Source: Nocardioides ginsengisegetis
Lineage (GTDB): Bacteria > Actinomycetota > Actinomycetes > Propionibacteriales > Nocardioidaceae
Length of the DNA stretch: 64,000 nt
Assembly: GCF_014138045.1 (NCBI RefSeq)
Contig: NZ_JACGXA010000003.1
Coordinates: forward strand, 248,001-312,000
Reading direction: 5' to 3'
Position numbers and translations under genes: made by a program
Part shown: positions 9,103 to 17,237 of the stretch, in pieces
Layout of the letters: every line of letters begins with the position of its first letter
How positions within the stretch are numbered: position 1 is the first letter of the stretch
The notes under the pieces: generated by a model
What the model saw: the letters and a program-made list of their open reading frames with translations, nothing else
Told to the model about the DNA's origin: nothing
Database searches by the model: none

Positions 9103-9116
9103 ATACGCCCCCGTAT
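9103..9116. promoter_or_regulatory. Short palindrome in the H-NOX / metallopeptidase divergent region
   Basis: ATACG-CCCC-CGTAT is a perfect 5-bp dyad 17 nt upstream of the H-NOX start, in the only AT-rich part of the 143-nt divergent spacer. It could be an operator or part of a promoter; it is too short to be sure. Confidence 0.3.
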
Positions 9117-9229
9117 TGAATGAATGTCAGTTCGCGATCATAGGACCCCGCCGGGGTGAGCAGGCGGCCGTGCGGGCGAGTGTCTCGAAGGTGTGGCCGC
9201 GGCACCGGTCCTCTGTCAGTCTTCGGGGC

Positions 9230-10243
9230 GTGAAGGCCTTCCGCTGCCGGGTCTGCGACAACCCGCTGCACTTCGAGAACTCCGTCTGCGTCTCCTGCGG
9301 CACCGCGCTCGGCTTCTCGCGCTCCGAGCGCGCGATCGTGCCGCTCGACGACACCGGCCGGTACGTCGATCCCGCGGGGCTGGTCTGGCACGTCTGCGCC
9401 AACCTGAACCTCAGCGGCTGCACCTGGCTGGCGCCGGTGGAGGGCGCGTCCTGCTTCGCGTGCGGCCTGACCCGGACCCGCCCGAGCGACCACGACCTCG
9501 AGGGGTTGGCGAACTACCCGCTTGCCGAGCAGGCCAAGAGGCACCTGGTCTTCGAGCTCGACGGGCTCGGCTTCCCCGTGGTCGGCAAGGACCCCGCGAC
9601 GGGCGGCGACGAGGAGAACGGCCTCGCCTTCGACCTGCTCTCCTCCAGCAACGGCGAGGACGTGACGATCGGCCACGAGAACGGCGTCGTCACCATCGAC
9701 CTCGCCGAGTCCGACGACGCCTACCGCGAGAAGATCCGCGCCCAGCTGGCCGAGCCCTACCGGACGATGCTCGGCCACTTCCGGCACGAGGTCGGGCACT
9801 ACTACGAGTGGCAGCTGGTCCGCGGCGACGAGCGGTTCACCCGCTGCCGGGAGCTGTTCGGCGACGAGTCGATCGACTACGCGGCCGAGCTCCAGCGGCA
9901 CTACGAGCAGGGCCCGCCCGACGGCTGGGAGCAGTCGCACATCTCGACGTACGCGACGATGCACCCCTTCGAGGACTTCGCGGAGACCTGGGCGCACTAC
10001 CTGCACATCTGCGACACCATCGAGACCGCCGGCGAGTACGGCCTGACCGCGGTGTCCTCGCCCGCGCTGTTCTCGTCGTTTCGCGACCTCGTCGTGGGCA
10101 TCTGGGTGCCGCTGTCGATCGCGCTGAACATGATCAATCGCAGCATGGGCAAGGACGACCTCTACCCGTTCGTGATCCCCGCGCCGGTGCTCGACAAGCT
10201 CGACTTCGTGGCCTCGCTCGCCGACCGCCCGGACAGCCCGTAG
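9230..10243 (+). CDS. Zinc-ribbon plus zinc metallopeptidase family protein
   Basis: The 337-aa protein opens with two CxxC pairs (CRVC and CVSC within the first 25 residues) and a second Cys cluster near 70-85, a treble-clef or zinc-ribbon N-terminus. The C-terminal two-thirds is a peptidase-like domain with HEVGH at about residues 186-190 and a downstream DFAETWAHY that can supply the third zinc ligand. It matches the zinc-binding metallopeptidase family (DUF2248 / peptidase_Mx); no secretion signal is seen, so a cytoplasmic role is likely. Substrate unknown. I chose GTG 9230 because it directly precedes the Cys-rich motif; an upstream in-frame start at 9116 would add 38 non-conserved residues. 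Confidence 0.78.
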   Translation: MKAFRCRVCDNPLHFENSVCVSCGTALGFSRSERAIVPLDDTGRYVDPAGLVWHVCANLNLSGCTWLAPVEGASCFACGLTRTRPSDHDLEGLANYPLAEQAKRHLVFELDGLGFPVVGKDPATGGDEENGLAFDLLSSSNGEDVTIGHENGVVTIDLAESDDAYREKIRAQLAEPYRTMLGHFRHEVGHYYEWQLVRGDERFTRCRELFGDESIDYAAELQRHYEQGPPDGWEQSHISTYATMHPFEDFAETWAHYLHICDTIETAGEYGLTAVSSPALFSSFRDLVVGIWVPLSIALNMINRSMGKDDLYPFVIPAPVLDKLDFVASLADRPDSP

Positions 10244-10246
10244 CCG

Positions 10247-11344
10247 TCAGCGCGGGTGCAGGAAGCCCCGGACCTTCGGGGTGCCGCGCCGCGTCCAGCG
10301 GAGGTGCGCGGCGTACAGCGACCGCTTCGGGTGCATGCCGCGCGACCGGTTGATGTGGAACGACGGCGGGCAGGGCAGGTGGCCCCAGCACGTCCAGCCG
10401 TGGAAGAACACCAGCGGCTGCTCGTGCTTGCGGGTCACCACGTCGGCGCCGCCCGGGCCGCAGACGCCCATGCGGGAGCGGCGCAGGAGCAGGTGTGGGC
10501 GGCGGTGGCCCCAGTGGAGCAGGCGGTGCGACCGGCGCCAGGTGGTCCGGTAGTGGCACCCGCCGTAGAAGCCCTCGGACGTGAACAGCACGAAGTGCTG
10601 GTGGCGACGGACCAGGACGGGGTTCTCGATGATGCCGCGGGCGCGGACCAGCTGGCGGCTGTGCGCGTGCCGGGCCACCCGGGCGCCACGGCTGGTCAGC
10701 CGGACGATCCGGATGCTCGAGGGGTAGCCCTGCGTCTTGTAGAGCAGGTAGCGGCTGCCGCCGGCGCCGCGGAAGCCGGAGGGGTCGATGACGCCGGAGC
10801 GCGGCATGTGCCGGCCGCGGTGCCGCAGCTGGTCCCACGCCCGCGGGGCGTCGGCCCCGCGCGGGCAGACGAGCGGACGTCGGCCGACGGAGCGGAACGT
10901 GCCGAGCGCGCTGTGCGAGGTGGCCACGCCGATGCAGCGGGCGCCGCGGCCGAGGCCGCGGACCGGGGCGGAGTAGTAGAGCAGCCAGCGATGCCGGACC
11001 TTGACCATGTCGGAGGCCCAGATCTCCTGGTTCACGCTCCAGCGGGGCAGCTTGAGCATGGCGCGGCGCCGCATCGTCCACGGGCCGGTCGGGCTGGTGG
11101 CGGTCGCACGTGGGGCGCCGCGGCCGGTCGACACGGCGACGTACCCCCCGCCGTACCGCGTCACCGACGGGTCGGCGAAGCCGCGCTGGTGCAGCAGCGG
11201 ATGGGCGCGCAGCGGGCGTTCGGTGGAGGGTCGCGCGCTCGCGCCGGACTCCAGCCCGGTGGCGAGGAGTGCCGCCAGGATGATGATGATCGTCGTCGCC
11301 AGAAGTGCACGACGGGCCGGAACGGCCCCGTTCCCCCACTGCAT
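10247..11344 (-). CDS. Secreted GH43-like five-bladed beta-propeller protein
   Basis: The 365-aa product begins with an Arg-containing N-region and a hydrophobic stretch (about 14-32), an export signal or anchor. The mature part resembles GH43/GH32-clan propellers: a base-type Asp in ADPSVTRYGGGY, a second Asp in SGVIDPSGFR and an acid-type Glu in GIIENPVLV occur in the expected order. The sequence is unusually Arg/His rich. It may hydrolyse an extracellular polysaccharide, but substrate and activity are not predictable. Start ATG 11344 precedes the signal; longer in-frame extensions lack one. It converges with the metallopeptidase gene with a 3-nt gap. Confidence 0.65.
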   Translation of the reverse strand: MQWGNGAVPARRALLATTIIIILAALLATGLESGASARPSTERPLRAHPLLHQRGFADPSVTRYGGGYVAVSTGRGAPRATATSPTGPWTMRRRAMLKLPRWSVNQEIWASDMVKVRHRWLLYYSAPVRGLGRGARCIGVATSHSALGTFRSVGRRPLVCPRGADAPRAWDQLRHRGRHMPRSGVIDPSGFRGAGGSRYLLYKTQGYPSSIRIVRLTSRGARVARHAHSRQLVRARGIIENPVLVRRHQHFVLFTSEGFYGGCHYRTTWRRSHRLLHWGHRRPHLLLRRSRMGVCGPGGADVVTRKHEQPLVFFHGWTCWGHLPCPPSFHINRSRGMHPKRSLYAAHLRWTRRGTPKVRGFLHPR

Positions 11345-11476
11345 GTGCTGCCGTCCCAAGAGTGTTGCTGTGCTGATGCCGAGGGCAGAAGGATCCCCCG
11401 AGACGGACCGGCTGTCGCGCGAATCGCCGAGTCGAGACAATGGTGTGACCAACGGGCGGAGGAGGGGGGTACGTCG

Positions 11477-12409
11477 ATGGGTGCTGGCCACGGCCATGCC
11501 CACGGTTCGGGGCACGCCGCCGGTCGCGCCGAGGACCGCGGCCGGCTCCGGCTCGTGCTCGCGATCACCCTCGCCGTGCTGGTCGTCGAGCTCGTGGGTG
11601 CCTGGGTCGCGGGCTCGCTCGCGCTGCTCGCCGACGCCGGCCACCTCGCCACCGACGCGGCCGCCATCGTGCTCGCGCTGGGCGCCTCACTGGTGGCGAC
11701 GCTGCCGGGCGGGCCGCGCTCGACGTTCGGCTACCACCGCGCCGAGATCCTGGCCGCGCAGCTCAACGCCCTGGTCCTGCTGGGGGTCTGCGGCTACCTC
11801 GCGTACGCCGGGGTTGCCCGTCTCGTCGACCCGCAGACCGTCCGGGCCGGCCCGATGATGGCCTTCGCCGCGGTCGGGCTGGTCGCCAACGGCGTCGCGA
11901 TGTCGATCCTCGCCGGGTCGACCACCGGCTCGCTCAACCTGCGCGGCGCGGCCACCGAGGTCCTCGCCGACCTCGTCGGGTCGGCGCTGGTGCTGGCCGC
12001 GGGCGCGGTCATCTGGTTCACCGGCTTCCAGCGCGCCGACCCGCTCGCCTCGCTGTTCATCGCGGTGCTGATCCTGCCCCGCTCGGTCGGGCTGCTCCGG
12101 GAGTCCACGTCGGTGCTCCTCGAGATCGCCCCGGCCGGGCTCGACCTCGCCGACGTACGCCGCCACCTGCTCGAGGTGCCCGGTGTTGTCGACGTCCACG
12201 ACCTGCACGCCTGGACGATCACCAGCGGGATGCCCAGCCTGTCGGCCCACGTGACCGTCACCGACGCGGCCCTGGACGAGCACGGGGTCGGCGCGATCCT
12301 GGACCGGCTCTGCCACTGCACCGCGGAGGTGTTCGACGTCCGGCACGCGACCTTCCAGGTCGAGCCGGTGAGCCACCGGGAGCACGAGGACCTCGGCGAG
12401 GCCCACTGA
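11477..12409 (+). CDS. Cation diffusion facilitator (CzcD/ZitB-like)
   Basis: This 310-aa inner-membrane antiporter probably exports Zn2+ or a related divalent metal. A His-rich N-terminus (HGHAHGSGH) precedes six membrane segments. The HxxxD-type metal site is visible in helix II (DAGHLATDAAA) and helix V (ATEVLADLVGS). The C-terminal cytoplasmic domain (about 215-300) has the family pattern VPGVVDVHDLHAWTI. The ATG at 11477 begins the His-rich tail. It is divergent from the propeller gene, with no metal regulator adjacent. Confidence 0.9.
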   Translation: MGAGHGHAHGSGHAAGRAEDRGRLRLVLAITLAVLVVELVGAWVAGSLALLADAGHLATDAAAIVLALGASLVATLPGGPRSTFGYHRAEILAAQLNALVLLGVCGYLAYAGVARLVDPQTVRAGPMMAFAAVGLVANGVAMSILAGSTTGSLNLRGAATEVLADLVGSALVLAAGAVIWFTGFQRADPLASLFIAVLILPRSVGLLRESTSVLLEIAPAGLDLADVRRHLLEVPGVVDVHDLHAWTITSGMPSLSAHVTVTDAALDEHGVGAILDRLCHCTAEVFDVRHATFQVEPVSHREHEDLGEAH

Positions 12410-12443
12410 CGCGCTCGTGTCGGCGGTCGGGGATCATCGTCCG

Positions 12444-12653
12444 GTGCGCGTTCTCGAGACCAACTACCTGGTGCCGGACGGGCCCTTCCTGCTCCTGCTG
12501 GTGGTGCCGCTGGTCTTCCTCCTGATCCTGCCGCTGGGCCAGGCCCTGCACCGCGGCCGGCTCGGCTGGGCCGTGGCGATCGTGCTGCTCTCGCCGTGGG
12601 CCGGGATCTGCTGGTGGCTGTTCGGGCGGCGGAAGGCCGTCTCGACTTCGTGA
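12444..12653 (+). CDS. Small membrane protein (PLDc_N-like)
   Basis: A 69-aa protein with two hydrophobic segments (about 12-30 and 38-56) and a basic end (FGRRKA). The second segment, ending SPWAGICWWLFGRR, resembles the membrane-spanning PLD N-terminal (PLDc_N) module of small actinobacterial proteins. Function unknown. The GTG at 12444 is preferred to an in-frame GTG at 12417, which adds nine residues without obvious conservation. It lies 34 nt behind the CDF gene and could be co-transcribed. Confidence 0.6.
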   Translation: MRVLETNYLVPDGPFLLLLVVPLVFLLILPLGQALHRGRLGWAVAIVLLSPWAGICWWLFGRRKAVSTS

Positions 12654-12711
12654 CCGGTGTGGCGCCCGGTCGCCGTCCGTGCGGGGTGGAATCATCGGCG
12701 TCGTGGGTGAC

Positions 12712-12846
12712 ATGGACTGCGACAACTGCGGCGCGACGATGCGGTGGGAGACCTCCCACTCGCGGTGCGACCGCTGCGGCTACATCCGTCCGTGCTGCGA
12801 AGGCGCCCCTGTGACCGCGAGCTGCGTGGTCCCGAGCGCCCAGTAG
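12712..12846 (+). CDS. 44-residue zinc-ribbon microprotein
   Basis: This short reading frame encodes 44 residues with two CxxC knuckles, CDNC at residues 3-6 and CDRC at 19-22, a 12-residue spacing typical of rubredoxin-like zinc ribbons, plus a CC pair at 28-29 and Cys36. The Cys density and spacing make chance unlikely. No partner domain is present, so it may be a stand-alone zinc knuckle that binds protein or nucleic acid (inference). An in-frame GTG at 12703 would add three residues. It is separated by 58 nt from the small membrane protein gene. Confidence 0.6.
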   Translation: MDCDNCGATMRWETSHSRCDRCGYIRPCCEGAPVTASCVVPSAQ

Positions 12847-13224
12847 GCCTTCGCCTCGATACCCGTTGAGTCGGCGCAACTGCCTGCGGGACTGGCGCCC
12901 GCGCGCGTAGCCGACCGTCTCCCGGCGTCCAGGACCTCCGCTTCGCTCCGGCCGCTGCGCGGCGGCTTCGCCGTCCTTGACCCCGGGACCCGGACGGTCG
13001 GCTGTGCGGCGCGCTGTCGGCACGGGCTCCGCCCGCGCCGCCCGCATGCGCGGACGCACACCACCGTTGGTTGAGGTGTGAGCGAGCGTCAGCGAGCGAG
13101 CCTCGAAACCCGGTGAGTCGAGGATCGACGCTGATCGAAAACAATTGCGAATAGTGTCTCCTATGGTGGAATATCCGCTGGTCAGCGAGGTCTGACTGTC
13201 GGTGGGCTCTGGTTGAGTCAGGTC
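12847..13224. repeat. Repeat-rich non-coding region upstream of the 13E12/HNH gene
   Basis: I see no gene in these 378 nt. They contain (a) a 17-mer, GAGTCGGCGCAACTGCC, at 12868-12884 that recurs exactly at 25935-25951 and inverted at 25953-25969; (b) an imperfect long inverted repeat whose outer arms GCCGACCGTC (12910-12919) and GACGGTCGGC (12993-13002) are perfect and whose interior holds short GC-rich hairpins; (c) a REP-like element at 13069-13110 beginning GGTTGAGG and ending CCTCGAAACC, with reiterated GCGAGCG inside. An AT-rich patch at 13138-13175 is the likely promoter area of the HNH gene. Confidence 0.65.
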
Positions 13225-14565
13225 ATGGAGCAGCCGACGACTTCCCTGACCACACCCGCGGGTGTGGTCGCGGACGCGGGCGGGCTGCTGGCCTCGCTGG
13301 GTGAGGTGTTGTGGGCCGCGCGAGGCTCGCACGAGCTGGTCGGGACGCTGGAGGAGCTGGAGACAGTGCGGTCGCAGCTGGCGGCGGTGGAGCTGGCGGT
13401 GCTGGCCGAGATCGACGCCCGGGAGGTGGCCAAGACCGAGCTGGGCTGGGGCTCCACGGCCGACTGGTTCACCCACCTGGCGGGGCTGTCCCGACGTGAG
13501 GGTCACCGGATGCTCCGGCACGCGGTCGCGCTGGCCGAGCGGCCCGCGACCCGGGCCGCGCTGGTCCAGGGAGCGGTGTCCCCGGAGCAGGTCGGGGTGG
13601 TGCTCGACGCGGTGGACAAGCTCCCGACGGCCGAGTCGGTCCGGGCCCGGGGTGAGGCGTTCCTGCTGGAAGAGGCGGGGCGGCTGAACGCGACCGACCT
13701 GGCGAGGGCCGCGCGGCACCTGGTCGAGGTCGCCGACCCCGAGAGGGCCGAGCGTGAGGCCGAGCGGGCGCTGGACCGCGACGACCGGGCCGCGCACCTG
13801 GGCCGGTTCCTGGCGATCACCGAGGACGGCGCGGGCGGGGTCCGGCTCAAGGGCCGCGGGACCGTGGAGGATGCGGCGGTGATCCGGGCGGCGCTGCTGC
13901 CGTTGACCACCCCGGCCCCGGCCATGGACACAGGGATGGACCCCGAGACGTGTGAGGAGGGCCGGGATCCCCGTGACCACGGCGCCCGGATGTGGGACGC
14001 CCTCGTCCAGACCGCCCAGCACGCGCTGGACACCGACCTGCCGCCGGAGTGCCACGGCGCCCGGCCCCGGGTCGCGGTCACCACCCGCCTGGACGTGCTC
14101 CGCGGCCGGATCGACTGGGCCACCCTCGGCACGAGCGGAGCCGCGACCACCGAGGACGGTCTCGAGCTCGCCCCCTCGGTCGTCCGGCGGCTCGCCTGCG
14201 ACGCCGACATCATCCCGGTCGCCCTGGGCGGCAAGGGCGAGGTCCTCGACGTGGGCCGGACCTGCCGGCTGGTCACCCCGGCGATCTGGCGAGCCTTGGT
14301 CTGCCGGGACCGGCACTGCGTCTTCCCGGGCTGCACTCGTCCGCCGGTGATGTGCCACGCCCACCACATCGTGCACTGGGCCGACCACGGCCCGACCTGT
14401 CTGGCCAATCTCGTGTTGTTGTGCGGCCACCACCACCGCGTCATCCACCACACCCCCTGGCAGGTCCGGCTCAACCCCCACGACGGCAAACCCGAGTTCC
14501 TCCCACCACCCAGACGCGGCCGACCGGCAGTCGAGTGGATCCGGAACAGACCCAGGCGGGAGTGA
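13225..14565 (+). CDS. 13E12-repeat (DUF222) HNH endonuclease-like protein
   Basis: A 446-aa member of the actinobacterial 13E12 family: helical DUF222 region (about 15-300) followed by an HNH nuclease domain near residues 360-415 with CVFPGC, CHAHHIVHW, CLANLVLLCGHHH and a trailing VIHH. Zinc-binding Cys and the HH pair of the beta-beta-alpha-metal fold are intact, so nuclease activity is plausible. These genes are often multicopy and associated with repeats, as here; no transposase or intron RNA is evident. ATG 13225 is preferred over TTG 13213. The end lies 3 nt from the convergent dehydratase gene. Confidence 0.9.
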   Translation: MEQPTTSLTTPAGVVADAGGLLASLGEVLWAARGSHELVGTLEELETVRSQLAAVELAVLAEIDAREVAKTELGWGSTADWFTHLAGLSRREGHRMLRHAVALAERPATRAALVQGAVSPEQVGVVLDAVDKLPTAESVRARGEAFLLEEAGRLNATDLARAARHLVEVADPERAEREAERALDRDDRAAHLGRFLAITEDGAGGVRLKGRGTVEDAAVIRAALLPLTTPAPAMDTGMDPETCEEGRDPRDHGARMWDALVQTAQHALDTDLPPECHGARPRVAVTTRLDVLRGRIDWATLGTSGAATTEDGLELAPSVVRRLACDADIIPVALGGKGEVLDVGRTCRLVTPAIWRALVCRDRHCVFPGCTRPPVMCHAHHIVHWADHGPTCLANLVLLCGHHHRVIHHTPWQVRLNPHDGKPEFLPPPRRGRPAVEWIRNRPRRE

Positions 14566-14568
14566 GCG

Positions 14569-16362
14569 TCAGCCCTGCGCCGCGAGCCGCACGTGCGTGT
14601 TGGCCGAGCCGTAGCCGTCGTACCCACCTCGGCGCTCGAGCAGCTCGACGTAGAAGCCGGTCTCCAGCCACGCCGTGTAGGCGTGCAGCAGCTCACCGCC
14701 GTGCGCGTCGCGGTCGTAGAGCAGGCCGTGCTCGCGCAGCGACGCGAGCAGCTCCGGCGCCAGGGCGAAGCGGGCGTCGAGGTCGACGTAGTAGTTGTCC
14801 GGGACCGGCATCATCGGCACGCCGTTGGACCGCAGCGCCCGTACGCCGGCGGCGACGTCTTCACACCCGAACGCCACCTGCGTGACGCCCAGCCGCGGCG
14901 CCGACCCCGCCCGCACGTCCTCGACGTTGAGCACGACCCGCAGGTCGCCCTCGGCCGGTCGCAGCGCGCGGCTGCGCAGCCGGCCCTGCGGCTCCATGAA
15001 CTCCTCGACGGCCCCGGGCGTGAGGTCGAGGACGGTGCGCAGGAAGCCGATCTCCTCGTTGAGCTGGGTGGCAGGCACACCGATCCCGACGTGGTCGATG
15101 CCGCGCCAACCGTCAGGGGCGGCACCCGTGGGCTCGAAGTCGTGCTGCCAGTCGTCCTCCCCGGCCGCCGCGCTGACGAAGACGTGCAGCCCGGAGGGAG
15201 AGGTGATGCCGGGAAGCAGCGCCTCGCCCGTGCCACGGGTCCGGTCGACCTCTGGCCAGAGCAGCGCCTTGGCGCGGGCGGCTACGGCCTCGACGGGCGG
15301 GGCGACGACACCGAGCGCGCAGGTGCCGGCGGGCTGGGAGCCCGACTCGTTGACGACGACGTGCGCGTCGCCGTGGCGCCACCAGGTCACCGGCTTGGTG
15401 CGGTGCCGGCCGGCCACCGTGAAGCCCAGCCCGGTGAGCAGGTTGGGCACGACGGGGGACGCCGAGGCGATCTCGAGGAAGGCGGCGTCGACCCGCGGCG
15501 CGGGCGGCGGTGCGGCAGCAACCATTCGCGCGGCGGGTTTGGTTGCCAGCTCACCGCTCACCTGGTCCTCGAGGAACAGCAGCGACCGCATCGCGTCGCG
15601 GGCAGTCTCGACGGGGTCCGTCTCACGCACCACGTCGCTGAACACCTCCAGGGACAGCGGGCCGTCGTAGCCGGCGGCGAGGGTGGCGGCGACGACGCCG
15701 GTGACGTCGAGCGTGCCCTGCCCGGGGAAGCAGCGAAAGTGTCGGCTCCACTCGAGCACGTCCATGTCGAGCAGCGGCGCGTCCGCGACCTGGAGGAAGC
15801 CGATGCGGTCGCCCGGGATCCCGGCCAGCGCCGATCCGTCGTCGCCGCGCGCGAGCATGTGGAAGGTGTCGACCGCCAGCGTCACCGCCGGGTGGTCCGC
15901 CGCCACGACCGCGTCCCACGACTGGCCGACCCGGTGGACGTGACGCCCCCAGGCGAGCGCCTCGAAGGCGATCGTCACGCCGTGCTCGGCGGCCAGGACG
16001 CCGAGTCCGTGCAGCTGCGACGCCAGCAGGTCGGGGTCGGCCGGCGCGTCCGGCAGCACGGTCGAGCAGACCAGGACGGTCGAGGTGCCGAGCTCGTCCA
16101 TCACGCCGAGCTTGGTGCGGAAGCGATGCAGCGCGGCGTCGTACGCCGTGGGGTCGATGCCCGCGACGTCGCGCACCGGCTGGAACAGGTCGATGGTCAG
16201 CCCCAGGTCGGCGCAGCGGGCCGCGACCTGGCGCGGGCTGAGACAAGAGGCGATCAGGTCGTTGTCGAAGACCTCGATCCCGTCGAAGCCCGCCGCCGCG
16301 GCCGCCGCGAGCTTGTCCTCCAGCCGCCCGCTCAGCGAGACCGTCGCGATGCCCCGGCGCAT
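14569..16362 (-). CDS. qsuB: Two-domain 3-dehydroshikimate dehydratase (QsuB-like)
   Basis: This 597-aa protein probably converts 3-dehydroshikimate to protocatechuate, diverting quinate/shikimate into the beta-ketoadipate route. The N-terminal half (about 1-285) is a sugar-isomerase-like TIM barrel with AFEALAWG, VDTFHMLARG and SLEVFSD segments supplying metal ligands. The C-terminal half (about 310-590) is a vicinal-oxygen-chelate region resembling 4-hydroxyphenylpyruvate dioxygenase, with IDHVGIGVP and YVELLERRGGYDG. This fused architecture and length match Corynebacterium QsuB. Its ATG overlaps the shikimate dehydrogenase stop by one base (16362), so it is translationally coupled, last gene of the cassette. 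Confidence 0.9.
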   Translation of the reverse strand: MRRGIATVSLSGRLEDKLAAAAAAGFDGIEVFDNDLIASCLSPRQVAARCADLGLTIDLFQPVRDVAGIDPTAYDAALHRFRTKLGVMDELGTSTVLVCSTVLPDAPADPDLLASQLHGLGVLAAEHGVTIAFEALAWGRHVHRVGQSWDAVVAADHPAVTLAVDTFHMLARGDDGSALAGIPGDRIGFLQVADAPLLDMDVLEWSRHFRCFPGQGTLDVTGVVAATLAAGYDGPLSLEVFSDVVRETDPVETARDAMRSLLFLEDQVSGELATKPAARMVAAAPPPAPRVDAAFLEIASASPVVPNLLTGLGFTVAGRHRTKPVTWWRHGDAHVVVNESGSQPAGTCALGVVAPPVEAVAARAKALLWPEVDRTRGTGEALLPGITSPSGLHVFVSAAAGEDDWQHDFEPTGAAPDGWRGIDHVGIGVPATQLNEEIGFLRTVLDLTPGAVEEFMEPQGRLRSRALRPAEGDLRVVLNVEDVRAGSAPRLGVTQVAFGCEDVAAGVRALRSNGVPMMPVPDNYYVDLDARFALAPELLASLREHGLLYDRDAHGGELLHAYTAWLETGFYVELLERRGGYDGYGSANTHVRLAAQG

Positions 16363-17237
16363 CAGGCCGCCGTGCCCGTCAGCTCGGCGAAGTGCCGGGC
16401 GATCCGCTCGGCGTCGGGCACCCTGCCGGTGAAGTACTCGAACGCCCCCACTGCCTGGTGCACCGCCATCCCGCCTCCGGGCACGACCCGGCAGCCCCGC
16501 TCGCGGGCCAGCCGGACCAGCTCGGTCTCGAGGGGGAAGTAGACGACGTCGGAGACCCACAGGCCGTCGTGGACGAGCCGCCCCGGCACGGCCATCCCGG
16601 GGTGTCCGAGCATCCCGATCGGCGTCGCGTTGACCAGGCCCTGCGCCTCGGCGAGCGCCCGCTCGAGGTCGCGCACGGCGGTGACCCGCTCGTCGCCGAA
16701 CCGCTTCGCGAGGCGTACGGCGCACGCGTCGGCGCGCTCCGGGTCGCTGTCGAGGACGGCGACGTGCTCGGCCCCCTGCTCGAGCAGCCCGTAGCCGACC
16801 GCCACGCCCGCGCCGCCGGCGCCGACCAGGACGGCCCGGTCCTCGACCCGGTCGGGCAGCACCTGGCGGAAGGCCCTGCCGTAGCCGGACCAGTCGGTGT
16901 TGCGTCCGAGCATGCGGCCGTCGCGGAACACCACGGTGTTGACGGCGCCGAGGTCGGCCGCGTCGTCGGACAGCTCGTCGAGCAGCGGCACGACCGCCTG
17001 CTTGAACGGGTGCGTGACGTTGAGGCCGTCGAAGCCGAGCCGCCGCGCCCACGTCAGCAGCTCGGGCAGGTCGTCGGCACCGAAGCCCATCCGGTCGGCG
17101 TCGAGCAGCCGGTAGCTCAGGTGCAGGCCGCTCTCGCGGCCCTCGCGCTCCTGCATGGCCGGGGTCAGCGAGGCGCCGATGCCCTGGCCGACGAGGCCGA
17201 GGAGGTAGCTGTGCCGCTCAGGCGCGGGCGAGGTCAT
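16362..17237 (-). CDS. Quinate/shikimate dehydrogenase (AroE/QsuD-like)
   Basis: A 291-aa NAD(P)-dependent dehydrogenase interconverting shikimate or quinate with their 3-dehydro forms. The N-terminal substrate domain shows GASLTPAMQ and the catalytic NVTHPFKQ (Lys and later Asp of NTDWSGYGRAF). The Rossmann loop is GAGGAGVAVGYG near residue 140, followed by an acidic LDSDPER, which suggests NAD rather than NADP preference. The C-terminus has GGGMAVHQAVGAFEYFTG. Context with dehydroquinase, dehydratase and transporter points to a catabolic rather than biosynthetic enzyme. Its start overlaps the upstream dehydroquinase by 20 nt. Confidence 0.88.
   Translation of the reverse strand: MTSPAPERHSYLLGLVGQGIGASLTPAMQEREGRESGLHLSYRLLDADRMGFGADDLPELLTWARRLGFDGLNVTHPFKQAVVPLLDELSDDAADLGAVNTVVFRDGRMLGRNTDWSGYGRAFRQVLPDRVEDRAVLVGAGGAGVAVGYGLLEQGAEHVAVLDSDPERADACAVRLAKRFGDERVTAVRDLERALAEAQGLVNATPIGMLGHPGMAVPGRLVHDGLWVSDVVYFPLETELVRLARERGCRVVPGGGMAVHQAVGAFEYFTGRVPDAERIARHFAELTGTAA

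Noticed and set aside
12847..14565. Insertion sequence, group II intron or prophage around the HNH gene
   Set aside because: There is no transposase, integrase, reverse transcriptase or target-site duplication visible, and 13E12 proteins are typical chromosomal actinobacterial genes.
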